A stretch of 64,000 nucleotides of DNA from UBA1479 sp048263775 (GCA_048263775.1 JBLXDU010000005.1:248001-312000); one strand, 5' to 3'. Counted from the stretch's first letter, positions 9,502 to 17,568 are shown. Numbers and translations: made by a program. The notes: generated by a model not told the origin, from the sequence alone.

Positions 9502-9522
9502 GGCGGGGCTATAAGCCCCGCC
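9502..9522 (+). promoter_or_regulatory. Perfect 9-bp inverted repeat overlapping a TATAAG -10-like element
   Basis: GGCGGGGCT and AGCCCCGCC flank a 3-base centre (ATA). The centre is part of TATAAG at 9510-9515, a plausible -10 box. If used, transcription would begin about 7 bases later, at or next to the ATG at 9523, giving a leaderless message. No convincing -35 element is visible. It could equally be an RNA hairpin that ends transcription of the upstream gene, although no T-run follows. Confidence 0.35.
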
Positions 9523-9630
9523 ATGGACCAGAACATTTCCCATTTCTCCGTCATTACCGGCATCTCCGGCGGCGTCTATGCGCCTGTCCCGGCCTTGCCG
9601 GTCTTCCTTGTCCGGAGCAAGACGCCCTAG
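9523..9630 (+). CDS. Possible 35-residue leader peptide upstream of the MATE exporter
   Basis: ATG to TAG, 35 codons. The product begins MDQNISHFSVITG, has a small hydrophobic middle and ends RSKTP. It lies directly after the 9502-9522 inverted repeat and is followed, after about 30 bases, by an intrinsic terminator that precedes the MATE gene. That arrangement (short ORF, terminator, exporter gene) suggests a leader controlling readthrough. There is no ribosome-binding site unless it is leaderless, and no run of one amino acid. It may be a chance ORF. Confidence 0.3.
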   Translation: MDQNISHFSVITGISGGVYAPVPALPVFLVRSKTP

Positions 9631-9662
9631 CGCGGCTCATTCTTGAAATGACCACGTTTCGG

Positions 9663-9687
9663 GCGGACCTTCGGGTCCGCTTTTTTT
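9663..9687 (+). terminator. Intrinsic terminator upstream of the MATE gene
   Basis: GCGGACC and GGTCCGC pair around a four-base TTCG loop and are followed by seven T. This is a textbook plus-strand rho-independent terminator. It sits 43 bp before the MATE start, so either it ends transcription from the metallophosphoesterase or leader region, or it is a conditional attenuator. Confidence 0.8.
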
Positions 9688-9730
9688 GTCTTCATTTCCT
9701 GTTTTCGAAACCCAACGACGGATTTCACCC

Positions 9731-11164
9731 ATGACCGCCCTCATCCCCGGCACATCCGCACAGCCTTCCCGACTGTCCGCCGTCTGGCGCACGGAACTGG
9801 CGCAACTGTTCCGCCTGGCCGCCCCCATCGTCGCGACCCAGATCGCCTGGGTCGCCATGCTGACCACGGACACGGCGATGATCGGCCGCCTGGGCCCCGA
9901 ACCCCTGGCCGGCGCGTCCTTGAGCATGATGATCTTTTTCATCGGCTATATCGTCTGCGTCGGCGTGACGATGTCGACGGCGGGGCTGGCCGCGCAGGCC
10001 TTCGGCGCGCGGCAACCCCGGATCGTCCGCCGCGTCATCCGCCAGGGCCTATGGGTCGCCATCCTGTTGGTGACACCCTTTGTCGCGGCCTTTTCCCATG
10101 CGGGTGTCTTGCTCGCCTGGACGGACCAGCCGCCGGAAGCCCTTCCCCATGCCGAGGCCTATATGAGCACCCTAATGTGGTGCCTGCCCGCCGGCATCGT
10201 CTTTACCGTGCTGCGCAACTTCGTCTCCGCCCTGGGCCGGCCCATGGCGGCGCTTTGGGTCATGCTGGGGGGCGTGCCGCTCAACGCGCTTTTGGATTAC
10301 GGCCTGATCTTCGGTAACTTCGGACTGCCGCGCCTGGAACTGGTGGGGGCCGGGATCGCCACGACGGCCGTGAACATCTTGATGGTGCTTGCCCTGGCCG
10401 CGATCATTCAGTGGCGGCGGCCGTTCAACAAATATCAGTTGTTCGTCCGCTTCTGGCGGCCAGACTGGCGTATCTTCCGCCAGATATTCCGCATCGGCGC
10501 GCCGATCGCGGCGATCTCGGTGATGGAGGCCGGATTCTTCATCGGTGCCGTGTTCGTAATCGGCCAGTTCGGTGCCGTTGCCATCGCCGCCCATATGATC
10601 GCCATGCAGATGCCCCACATCACCTTCATGGTTCCCATGGGGTTGAGCCAAGCCGCGACCGTGCGCGTCGGCCATGCCGCCGGGCGGCGAGACATGGCCG
10701 GCGCCTACCGCGCCGGGTGGTCAGCCATCGCCGTCAGCGTGCTGTTCGCCATCGTCATGACCGGCGTGATCGTGACCGTTCCCGAACCTTTCGCGGGCCT
10801 GTTCCTGGACACCGCCCGCGCCGACGCGGCCGAAGTCCTGAGCCTTGCCGCCGCCCTGTTGATGCTGGCCGCCATGTTCCAGATCGTCGACGCCCTGCAG
10901 GCCGTGGCGGCGGGGGCGCTGCGCGGCCTCAACGACACGGCCTTTCCCATGGTCATCGCCGGGGTCAGCTATTGGGGCCTGGGGGCCGGGTCTGCCGTCT
11001 GGCTCGCCTTCGGTGCGGGATGGCGGACGGAAGGGGTCTGGGCCGGTTTCGTGATCGGCCTGACGGCGGCGGCGGTGCTGATGATCTGGCGCTTTCGCAC
11101 GCAACAGCGCCGACGCTACCTGCCGGACATCATCAAGGAAGAAGCGACGCCCCTTTCCCAATGA
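9731..11164 (+). CDS. MATE family multidrug/metabolite exporter
   Basis: A 477-residue inner-membrane protein with about twelve hydrophobic helices in two related halves. It has MATE features: LAAPIVATQIAW in the first helix, AQAFGA around residue 95, and the second-half GAPIAAISVMEAG. It exports cationic drugs or metabolites by Na+ or H+ antiport (NorM/DinF type). I chose the ATG at 9731. An upstream in-frame TTG at 9686 lies inside the terminator tail and is unlikely. The gene ends 135 bp before mreB, with which it converges, across a pair of hairpins. The substrate is unknown. Confidence 0.88.
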   Translation: MTALIPGTSAQPSRLSAVWRTELAQLFRLAAPIVATQIAWVAMLTTDTAMIGRLGPEPLAGASLSMMIFFIGYIVCVGVTMSTAGLAAQAFGARQPRIVRRVIRQGLWVAILLVTPFVAAFSHAGVLLAWTDQPPEALPHAEAYMSTLMWCLPAGIVFTVLRNFVSALGRPMAALWVMLGGVPLNALLDYGLIFGNFGLPRLELVGAGIATTAVNILMVLALAAIIQWRRPFNKYQLFVRFWRPDWRIFRQIFRIGAPIAAISVMEAGFFIGAVFVIGQFGAVAIAAHMIAMQMPHITFMVPMGLSQAATVRVGHAAGRRDMAGAYRAGWSAIAVSVLFAIVMTGVIVTVPEPFAGLFLDTARADAAEVLSLAAALLMLAAMFQIVDALQAVAAGALRGLNDTAFPMVIAGVSYWGLGAGSAVWLAFGAGWRTEGVWAGFVIGLTAAAVLMIWRFRTQQRRRYLPDIIKEEATPLSQ

Positions 11165-11190
11165 GTTCTTGCCAAGCGAGTTCCTGATTG

Positions 11191-11299
11191 GCGCAAAACA
11201 CCGCCACCCGCCGATGGCGGGCTCGGGTTTTGCGATGCCGATTGAGCTTGTTCGCGCAAAACAACCGTCGCCCGCCGATGGCGGGCTCGGGTTTTGCGA
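11191..11299. repeat. Two tandem copies of a 45-bp hairpin unit (bidirectional terminators)
   Basis: Copies at 11191-11235 and 11254-11299 are nearly identical. Each has outer arms GCAAAAC/GTTTTGC and an inner stem CCCGCC-GAT-GGCGGG. They fill the gap between the convergent MATE gene and mreB; the second ends one base before the mreB stop codon. The A-rich and T-rich arm ends allow termination in both directions. The near-identity suggests a recent duplication or a genome-wide hairpin repeat; no third copy was seen in the window. Confidence 0.8.
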
Positions 11300-12340
11300 C
11301 TAATACATCGTCGTCAGGACGTCCTTGAGGCGCTTCATTTCCTCAAGCGCCCGGCCCGTGCCGAGCACGACGCAGGACAGCGGGTCGTCGGCGATGGACA
11401 CGGGCAGGCCGGTATCATGCCGGAGAACCAAATCGAGGTTGCCCAGAAGCGCGCCGCCGCCGGTCAGCACGATGCCCTTGTCGACGATGTCTGCGGCCAG
11501 TTCGGGGGCGGTGTGTTCCAGCGCCACTTTGACGGCCTCGATGATGGCGCCGACCGGCTCCGCCAGGCTTTCGGCGATTTCCCGCTGCGAGATGACCAAC
11601 TCCTTGGGCACGCCGTTCATCAGGTCGCGGCCCTTGATTTCCATGGTCTGGCCTTCGCCGTCTTCGGGGGCGCAGGCGGAACCGATGTCTTCCTTGATGC
11701 GGGCGGCGGAGCCTTCACCGACCAAAAGGTTATGGTTGCGGCGGATGTAGGCGATGATCGCCTCGTCCATCTTGTCGCCGCCGACGCGCACGCTCCGCGC
11801 ATAAACGATGCCGCCCAAGGACAGCACGGCGACTTCCGTCGTGCCGCCGCCGATGTCGACGACCATGGAACCCGTGGGTTCCGTCACCGGCAGGCCGGCG
11901 CCGATGGCGGCCGCCATCGGTTCCTCGATCAGGAAGACCTTGCGGGCCCCGGCACTTTCCGCCGATTCCTGGATCGCGCGGCGCTCGACGGCGGTGGAGC
12001 CGGAGGGCACGCAGACGATGACCAGCGGGCTCGCGAACGAGCGCCGGTTGTGAACCTTGCGGATGAAGTACTTGATCATCTCCTCGGCCACTTCGAAGTC
12101 GGCGATGACCCCGTCGCGAAGCGGACGGATGGCGCGGATGTTGCCGGGCGTTCGGCCAAGCATCTGCTTGGCTTCCTCGCCGACGGCGAGAACATGCTTC
12201 TTGCCCTTGACCTCGGCGATGGCCACCACCGACGGTTCGTTCAGGACGATGCCCTTGCCCTTGACGTAGACCAACGTGTTGGCCGTGCCCAGGTCGATGG
12301 CCATGTCCGCGGAAAGAAACCCGAAAAGTCGCGAGAACAT
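11300..12340 (-). CDS. mreB: Actin-like cell-shape protein MreB
   Basis: A 346-residue bacterial actin. It has phosphate-1 DLGTANTLVYVKG near the N-terminus, phosphate-2 VDIGGGTTEVAV near residue 160, and the adenosine motif GIVLTGGGALLGNLD near residue 290. It forms membrane-bound filaments that organise the MreCD-RodA-PBP2 synthase. Its N-terminus MFSRLFGFLS is the amphipathic membrane helix. Usually mreB directly precedes mreC; here two plus-strand genes separate them, so mreB must be transcribed independently, probably from the 226-bp gap below leuA. Confidence 0.97.
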   Translation of the reverse strand: MFSRLFGFLSADMAIDLGTANTLVYVKGKGIVLNEPSVVAIAEVKGKKHVLAVGEEAKQMLGRTPGNIRAIRPLRDGVIADFEVAEEMIKYFIRKVHNRRSFASPLVIVCVPSGSTAVERRAIQESAESAGARKVFLIEEPMAAAIGAGLPVTEPTGSMVVDIGGGTTEVAVLSLGGIVYARSVRVGGDKMDEAIIAYIRRNHNLLVGEGSAARIKEDIGSACAPEDGEGQTMEIKGRDLMNGVPKELVISQREIAESLAEPVGAIIEAVKVALEHTAPELAADIVDKGIVLTGGGALLGNLDLVLRHDTGLPVSIADDPLSCVVLGTGRALEEMKRLKDVLTTMY

Positions 12341-12433
12341 GAAGCGTTCAGCCTTGTCTCTGTGTCATGGGAGCCCCGGGGCGCGCCCCGGAAACCTTGG
12401 GGCGGGGGTCCGATGAATGTATCCCTCGGTACC

Positions 12434-12456
12434 GGCCCGGATTAGGGTCCCGGGCC
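12434..12456. other. 7-bp inverted repeat upstream of mreB
   Basis: GGCCCGG and CCGGGCC flank a nine-base loop in the gap between leuA and mreB. It could form a hairpin in an mreB leader transcript. No T-run follows on either strand. Confidence 0.3.
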
Positions 12457-12466
12457 ACGATATATG

Positions 12467-12493
12467 GGTGCAGGGGACAATGTCCCCTGCACC
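12467..12493. other. 27-nt near-perfect palindrome between leuA and mreB
   Basis: Thirteen bases (GGTGCAGGGGACA) are followed by one central base and their exact reverse complement. It lies 127-153 bp upstream of the mreB start and 74-100 bp after leuA ends. The one-base centre makes it more like a dimeric protein-binding site, or a cruciform or mobile hairpin unit, than a terminator; no T-run follows. Confidence 0.5.
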
Positions 12494-12566
12494 ATATTGG
12501 GTCTTTTAACGGAAAGATTCGGCCGTTTAAAGGGCCAATCTTGGGTAATACGAAGGCGGCCCCGAC

Positions 12567-14129
12567 CTAGGCGGACATCGCCTCCGGTGCCTTTTTCTCC
12601 CGTTTGGTCAACAACTTGTTGAGCGCGTTCACGTAAGCCTTGACCGACGCGACCATGGTATCCGTGTCGGCGGCTGCTCCCTGGGCCGTGCGTTCGCCGT
12701 TATCGTCGAGCCTGACGGTCACTTCCGCCTGGGCGTCCGTACCGTGGGTCACCGCATGGACCTGATACAATTGCAGGCGGGCACCATGGGGAAACAGGGT
12801 CTTGATACAGTTGAAGGCCGCGTCCACGGGCCCGTCGCCGGTGCCTTCGCAGGACTGCACCTTGCCGTCGATTTCCAGTTCCATCGCCGCCTTGGGCGGG
12901 CGGTGCACGGTGCCGCACTGGATTTCCAGGCTGGTCAGCTTGATGCGGTCGTTGACCCGAGTGTCGTCATCGACCAGGGCCACCAGATCCTCGTCGAACA
13001 CGTCTTTCTTCAGGTCGGCCAGGTCCTTGAAGCGCTTGAAGGCTTCGTTCAAGGCGTTGTCGCCCAGCTTGTAGCCCATTTCCTCCAGCTTGGTCTTGAA
13101 GGCGTTGCGCCCGGAATGCTTGCCCAGGACGATCTTGGACTTGGTCAAACCGACGCTTTCCGGCGTCATGATCTCATACGTCTGGGCGTTCTTCAGCATG
13201 CCGTCCTGATGGATGCCCGATTCATGGGCGAAGGCATTGGCGCCGACGATGGCCTTGTTCGGCTGCACCGGGAAGCCGGTGATCGACGACACCATGCGCG
13301 ACGCGCGGGTGATATGCGTGGCGTCGATGTTGGTGGTGAACGGCATGGCGTCCTGACGGGTCTTCAGCGCCATGACGACTTCTTCCATGGAGCAGTTGCC
13401 GGCCCGTTCGCCCAGGCCGTTGATCGTGCATTCGACCTGACGGGCACCAGCGACCACGGCGGCCAGGGAATTGGCCACGGCCAAGCCCAGGTCGTTGTGG
13501 CAATGGACCGAGAACACAGCCTGATCCGAATTGGGCACCCGGTCGATCAGCATCTTGATCAGGGCGGCGTATTCCTCGGGCACGGCATAGCCGACCGTAT
13601 CAGGGATGTTGATGGTGCGGGCACCCGCCTTGATCGCGGCCTCGACGCAGCGGCAGAGGAATTCATGCTCGGAGCGCGATCCGTCCTCGGCCGACCATTC
13701 GACGTCATCGATCAGGTTGCGGGCCATGCCCACGCTTTCGGTGATGCGCTCCAGGACCTGTTCCGGCTCCATCTGCAGCTTGTACTGCATGTGCAGGGGG
13801 CTGGTGGCGATGAAGGTGTGGATGCGCCCGCGTTCGGCATGCTTGACGGCCGCCCCTGCGCGTTCGATGTCCCCCCGGGTCGCCCGCGCCAGGCCGGCGA
13901 TGGTCGAGTTCTTGATGGTCTTGGCGATTTCCGAGACGGCCTCGAAATCACCTTCCGAGGCGATGGGGAAGCCGGCTTCGATGACGTCGACGCCCATGTC
14001 CTCCAGCACCTTGGCGATGCGGAGTTTCTCTTCCAGGTTCATGGACGCCCCCGGCGACTGTTCGCCGTCGCGCAAGGTGGTGTCGAAGATGATGACCTGG
14101 TTGGGGTCGCGTTCGGTAACGATGGTCAT
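12567..14129 (-). CDS. leuA: 2-isopropylmalate synthase
   Basis: A 520-residue enzyme that condenses acetyl-CoA with 2-ketoisovalerate, the first committed step of leucine synthesis. The N-terminal HMGL-type TIM barrel shows FDTTLRDGEQSPGASM at residues 15-30, the metal-binding HCHNDLGLAVAN and GLGERAGNCSMEEV. The C-terminal regulatory domain (LeuA dimer type, about residues 390-505) provides leucine feedback inhibition. The full length fits. It has its own promoter and a leucine-rich leader upstream, so transcription is probably attenuated by leucine supply. It is transcribed toward mreB. Confidence 0.97.
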   Translation of the reverse strand: MTIVTERDPNQVIIFDTTLRDGEQSPGASMNLEEKLRIAKVLEDMGVDVIEAGFPIASEGDFEAVSEIAKTIKNSTIAGLARATRGDIERAGAAVKHAERGRIHTFIATSPLHMQYKLQMEPEQVLERITESVGMARNLIDDVEWSAEDGSRSEHEFLCRCVEAAIKAGARTINIPDTVGYAVPEEYAALIKMLIDRVPNSDQAVFSVHCHNDLGLAVANSLAAVVAGARQVECTINGLGERAGNCSMEEVVMALKTRQDAMPFTTNIDATHITRASRMVSSITGFPVQPNKAIVGANAFAHESGIHQDGMLKNAQTYEIMTPESVGLTKSKIVLGKHSGRNAFKTKLEEMGYKLGDNALNEAFKRFKDLADLKKDVFDEDLVALVDDDTRVNDRIKLTSLEIQCGTVHRPPKAAMELEIDGKVQSCEGTGDGPVDAAFNCIKTLFPHGARLQLYQVHAVTHGTDAQAEVTVRLDDNGERTAQGAAADTDTMVASVKAYVNALNKLLTKREKKAPEAMSA

Positions 14130-14307
14130 TGGTCTGGTCCTTCCGAAATCTCTTTGGGCCGCCCTCGGATGGGATGGATAGGGTCCGGCCCGGCAAATAG
14201 GGTCGCTTGCTCGTCAATCCCCTGAGCGTTCGCGGTCCCTTGGTCGGGATGGACTCGGTTTTTTTGGTTCAAAAAGCCGGAATGGTCCCTGGTATCCGCT
14301 GCGCCAC

Positions 14308-14484
14308 TCAGGGGCGAATAAGTCGAAGCCCCAGAAGGTCGAGATTGAGCAGGCTTAGCGGAAGAAGAATGCGCGCAGGCAGCGTCGCCGGGCCGGCATC
14401 GCTGCCCCCGGGAATTCGCTGTTCGATGGTCATGTCCTGCATCTGCATCGGTCTGTTCCAACCGCCTGTCGGTTTATCCGTCAT
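14308..14484 (-). CDS. Leucine-rich leader peptide of leuA
   Basis: A 58-codon ORF whose last 20 residues, ILLPLSLLNLDLLGLRLIRP, contain ten leucines. It lies in the 5' region of leuA, ends 178 bp before the leuA start, and begins about 27 bases after the predicted transcription start. The last codons and the stop overlap a small hairpin (GGGGC/GCCCC). Leucine-codon runs at this position are the hallmark of ribosome-mediated attenuation. The true start may be an internal ATG at 14448, 14442 or 14433; Shine-Dalgarno signals are weak for all. The terminator and antiterminator pair is not obvious by eye: a weak stem followed by TTTTT lies just after the leader stop. Confidence 0.72.
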   Translation of the reverse strand: MTDKPTGGWNRPMQMQDMTIEQRIPGGSDAGPATLPARILLPLSLLNLDLLGLRLIRP

Positions 14485-14517
14485 TCCGGAAAGGATACGG
14501 GGACAGGCTTAACAGAG

Positions 14518-14546
14518 AATAAAGGGGCGAATAACGTCGATGTCAA
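14518..14546 (-). promoter_or_regulatory. Sigma-70-type promoter of leuA
   Basis: On the minus strand TTGACA (14546-14541) and TTTATT (14523-14518) are separated by exactly 17 bp. The -35 is a perfect consensus match and the -10 matches at 4 of 6 bases. The predicted start near 14511 places the leucine-rich leader ORF immediately downstream. Confidence 0.7.
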
Positions 14547-14707
14547 GGACCGCTTGGGGTTGGCTGCGTCGGCCAGACCGACCCGAAATCCTGTGCTCCA
14601 AGTCAACCTCCGGAATACAAAGCCGAAAAATCGCAGGGGCAGGAATAATTCTACACACACCAAAAGTTGAATTATAGTTTTTAAAACTCAGCTTGCGGAG
14701 ATGAAAA

Positions 14708-15907
14708 ATGTCAAAATCAGAAGAAGTATTGCCCTACATGTTCCAGGAAGTTCCGATGGCCGTCACCATTGAGCGAGAAGGCGTTCAACTCGATTTTGAG
14801 GAATATGAAGAAATCGCATCATGGGCAGAAACCGAGGTTAATACTTGGATTGAATTTAGCGAGTTAGTGAAACCGGTGACCGGTACAGGTCCCGCACTAA
14901 GCCAAATTCAGGTACGATTCTTTCAAAATCTACAATCTACGGCCTCACAAATTGCAACTCTCCTAAAGCAAAAACTAATCGCTGATGCTAACTCAAAAAA
15001 ATCAATGTTGGAAACCGCAATCACTGCCGTTGCCAAAGGCGAAAGGATCGTATCGACCACCCCAACCGGCGAAAGTATCTTAAAGATAGATAATCCAATT
15101 ATGGGTTTAGCCCGACTTGCATGGGCACTTCCCGATGATGTCGTGATTAACGTCAACCAAACAGGTAATGTTCTTGGCTTTGTAAAATCGTTGGTCGAAA
15201 GCAGAATTGAAATCTACGAGGGCAAAGATCGACGAGAATCTGAAGAGCGCGCACTTGCCAGGCTAAGAAACCGATGGGCCCAGACATTTAGCGAAATTGC
15301 TAAAAAGCAAAACGAGTCATTCGAAGAGTCCGAAAAGACGAGGAAGCGCCTCTTCGTTAAGGCAGCCCGCCAAGTTGTCAGACATAAATATCAAGTGAAG
15401 GACCATGATGAACGAATGGATCATATCGAACGGACATTTCGTGAAGATATGTCACTTCGTGCACCAGTAACTTATTGGACAAAAAGGTCTAATCTGCACA
15501 AACAACGTGCAAATTCTGCCCTTGGATGGTTTTGTTTTTTGGGCGTGGTGACTCTTGTTTGTGCGTTTATTTCAGTCCCAGCGTATTACAAGCAAATAGC
15601 GGAATTGAGCAATGGATCGTTTATCGCGCCCACAATCGCATTAGGATTTCCATCCGTACTAGTCTTATGGATGTTTCGACATATATCTCGGATGTTCGTG
15701 ACAAATTTTAGATTTGCAGACGACTCATCTTTTCGAGCGACGCAAACAGAAACCTATCTAGCGCTCATGGCTGACGAAAAAGCGCATGTCAGCGAAGATG
15801 ACCGTCTATTGATTTTAAATGCTCTGTTTCGGTCCCTTGATCACGGTGGAGCAGACGATGACGCGCCCCCTGCCAATTTGCTCGAAATTCTGAAACGTCG
15901 CCAATAG
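14708..15907 (+). CDS. Putative membrane protein with DUF6161-like C-terminus
   Basis: A 399-residue protein. The N-terminal 170 residues are soluble. A charged coiled-coil-like stretch spans about 174-250, then two hydrophobic helices at about 272-294 and 305-325. The C-terminus contains ADDSSFRATQTETYLAL and DDRLLILNALFR, which resemble, from memory, the conserved tail of DUF6161 proteins (function unknown). Base composition is clearly poorer in GC and codon use is more A/T-ending than in the flanking leuA and ilvC, pointing to horizontal acquisition. SD GCGGAG precedes the ATG. It lies divergent from leuA, and the upstream gap is also AT-richer. Confidence 0.6.
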   Translation: MSKSEEVLPYMFQEVPMAVTIEREGVQLDFEEYEEIASWAETEVNTWIEFSELVKPVTGTGPALSQIQVRFFQNLQSTASQIATLLKQKLIADANSKKSMLETAITAVAKGERIVSTTPTGESILKIDNPIMGLARLAWALPDDVVINVNQTGNVLGFVKSLVESRIEIYEGKDRRESEERALARLRNRWAQTFSEIAKKQNESFEESEKTRKRLFVKAARQVVRHKYQVKDHDERMDHIERTFREDMSLRAPVTYWTKRSNLHKQRANSALGWFCFLGVVTLVCAFISVPAYYKQIAELSNGSFIAPTIALGFPSVLVLWMFRHISRMFVTNFRFADDSSFRATQTETYLALMADEKAHVSEDDRLLILNALFRSLDHGGADDDAPPANLLEILKRRQ

Positions 15908-15961
15908 ACCGCTTTAGCGTCCCCTCAACTTTGCCACTTCCCCCCAACACCAGGTCCAAAC

Positions 15962-16804
15962 ATGTCAACATTCCCCGAAGTCCATTTCGTCGACGCCGAC
16001 CCCGCCACGCTTCGCGTCTACCGCAACCTGATGACCGCCGCCGGGTCCGGTTCGCCCGCCTTGATCTTTCGCCATATGGCGACCTATCCGGGCCTGCTGG
16101 ATTGGATCTGGGCCGCCGTCGGCCCGGATGTAGAAACCGGATGGCCTGCGGTGGCCGTCTGGAAGACGGTTGCCGACCAGGGGGCCGTGCCCCTGCCCGC
16201 CTTCACCGAGGACGACCTGGCCAATGCGAGCCTGGACGCCGCCGCGCGGACGACGGTCGGCCATATGCTGACCAGCTACAACCGCATGAACCCGGTCAAC
16301 CTGATCGCCGTGGGGGCGGCGCGGGCGCTGATCGCGGGCGACGACCTGCCGCCCCCCACACAGCCCTTTTCCGAAGCCGCCGCCACGCCCCCAGCCCCGC
16401 CGCCGGACCTGCCCCGGCCGCTGAAACTGGCGGACCTGGACGACGACCTGCGCACCGCCATCACCCATATCTGCCGCACCATCCCCAAGGCCGAGATCGC
16501 GGGTGCCCCCGTGGACGTGACGCCCACCATGTACCTGCATTTCGCCCATTGGCCCCAGTTCATGCATCTGGTGGCCGGGCGGCTGGACACGGCCCTGCCG
16601 GAGATCGATGCGGCCACCCACGCCTTTGCGGCAGACTGCAAGCCCCTGGTCGGCCAGTTGCTGGCCAAGGCTCAGGCGCGCAACCCCGGGCCGGTACCGA
16701 TGGCCGATCCGGCGCCGCTGCTGCGGGTCCTGGACACCTTCGCCTACGTCATCCCGCATATGGTGGTGGTGGGGGCGGCGCTGGAGAGGGCACTGGAACG
16801 TTAA
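15962..16804 (+). CDS. DehI-like (halocarboxylic acid dehalogenase family) protein
   Basis: A 280-residue soluble protein of typical host GC content. Features such as LIFRHMATYPGLLDWIWA near the N-terminus, the later SYNRMNPVNLIA, and a repeat-like second half with THICRTIPKAEIAG resemble DehI-family proteins, which fold as two related helical halves. True DehI removes halogen from 2-haloacids, but many members have no known activity, and I cannot confirm catalytic residues. It starts 54 bp after the preceding gene on the same strand. I am moderately sure of the family and not of the activity. Confidence 0.45.
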   Translation: MSTFPEVHFVDADPATLRVYRNLMTAAGSGSPALIFRHMATYPGLLDWIWAAVGPDVETGWPAVAVWKTVADQGAVPLPAFTEDDLANASLDAAARTTVGHMLTSYNRMNPVNLIAVGAARALIAGDDLPPPTQPFSEAAATPPAPPPDLPRPLKLADLDDDLRTAITHICRTIPKAEIAGAPVDVTPTMYLHFAHWPQFMHLVAGRLDTALPEIDAATHAFAADCKPLVGQLLAKAQARNPGPVPMADPAPLLRVLDTFAYVIPHMVVVGAALERALER

Positions 16805-16875
16805 ATTCACCCACCCCTTTGCCAAATGTATAAGCTAATAACATCATTCCGAGTACCATCCCGGGGAGTTCAGAG

Positions 16876-17439
16876 ATGGTTCAACTACCCAAAAATGTAC
16901 GGCTGGACAAAGACTCGGAAATCACGGTCCGACTACCGCAGGGCGACTTCCTCAGCTCCACATATCAACACGTAAATACTATCCTCTGGCAGATGCCTGC
17001 TTTCGGATTGGCCTTGTTCGGAGCGGTATTGACAGGCGCGTTCTCCGTCATTGGATCGGAGGAACCTTGCCCCTTTGGCGTCAGCGCAAAAACTCTAGAG
17101 TTGATCGTTCTCGTTGGTGGGGCTCTCGCCATGGCGTCGATTTCAAGAGCCATGTACCGCGCACGCCAATATCAGGCCGCTGCTTTCTGTGACCATCCGT
17201 CGGTCCTGAAACGAGGTCCATATTGGGCGGGTCCCAACGTGCTGTTTCAAAGCATTATGATTTTGTGCACTTTTTCCTTGATCGGCTTGGGCGTTTCTTC
17301 TGTCGTTACGACAGACCAGTGGCCATCACTTCCGACCATGATACTGTTACTCGCCATATTTGTAGGATCGAGCGTCATCGTTTGCGTCGAAGGCAACTAT
17401 CGCAAATTCGTCAAAGACGTCGACAAACGCGCAAGCTAA
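16876..17439 (+). CDS. Membrane protein of unknown function
   Basis: A 187-residue protein with a hydrophilic N-terminus and four likely membrane helices (about residues 40-60, 72-92, 120-143 and 150-170), ending in a basic tail. I do not recognise the family. SD GGGGAG precedes the ATG at a good distance. GC content is lower than the flanking core genes, like the 14708-15907 gene, so it may be part of the same acquired segment. It converges with ilvC. Confidence 0.6.
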   Translation: MVQLPKNVRLDKDSEITVRLPQGDFLSSTYQHVNTILWQMPAFGLALFGAVLTGAFSVIGSEEPCPFGVSAKTLELIVLVGGALAMASISRAMYRARQYQAAAFCDHPSVLKRGPYWAGPNVLFQSIMILCTFSLIGLGVSSVVTTDQWPSLPTMILLLAIFVGSSVIVCVEGNYRKFVKDVDKRAS

Positions 17440-17477
17440 CCTTGTCATCTCAAAACAGTCACCATCGTAGGCCAAAC

Positions 17478-17506
17478 AAAAAGGGACGCCCCTTAGGAGC
17501 GCCCCC
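17478..17506 (-). terminator. Intrinsic terminator of ilvC
   Basis: Read on the minus strand, GGGCGCTCC pairs with GGGGCGTCCC (one wobble and one bulged base) around a TAA loop and is followed by five T. It lies about 63 bp after the ilvC stop and ends the ilvI-ilvH-ilvC transcript. Confidence 0.75.
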
Positions 17507-17568
17507 TTCTTGAACTCTTGGGTGGAGTTTAGCCAACCCGGCCGACCCCAAGCCCCGCGTTTCTGGAC

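Noticed and set aside
12744..14225. Plus-strand open frame of 493 codons opposite leuA
   Set aside because: The composition is typical of antisense frames and leuA on the other strand is unambiguous.
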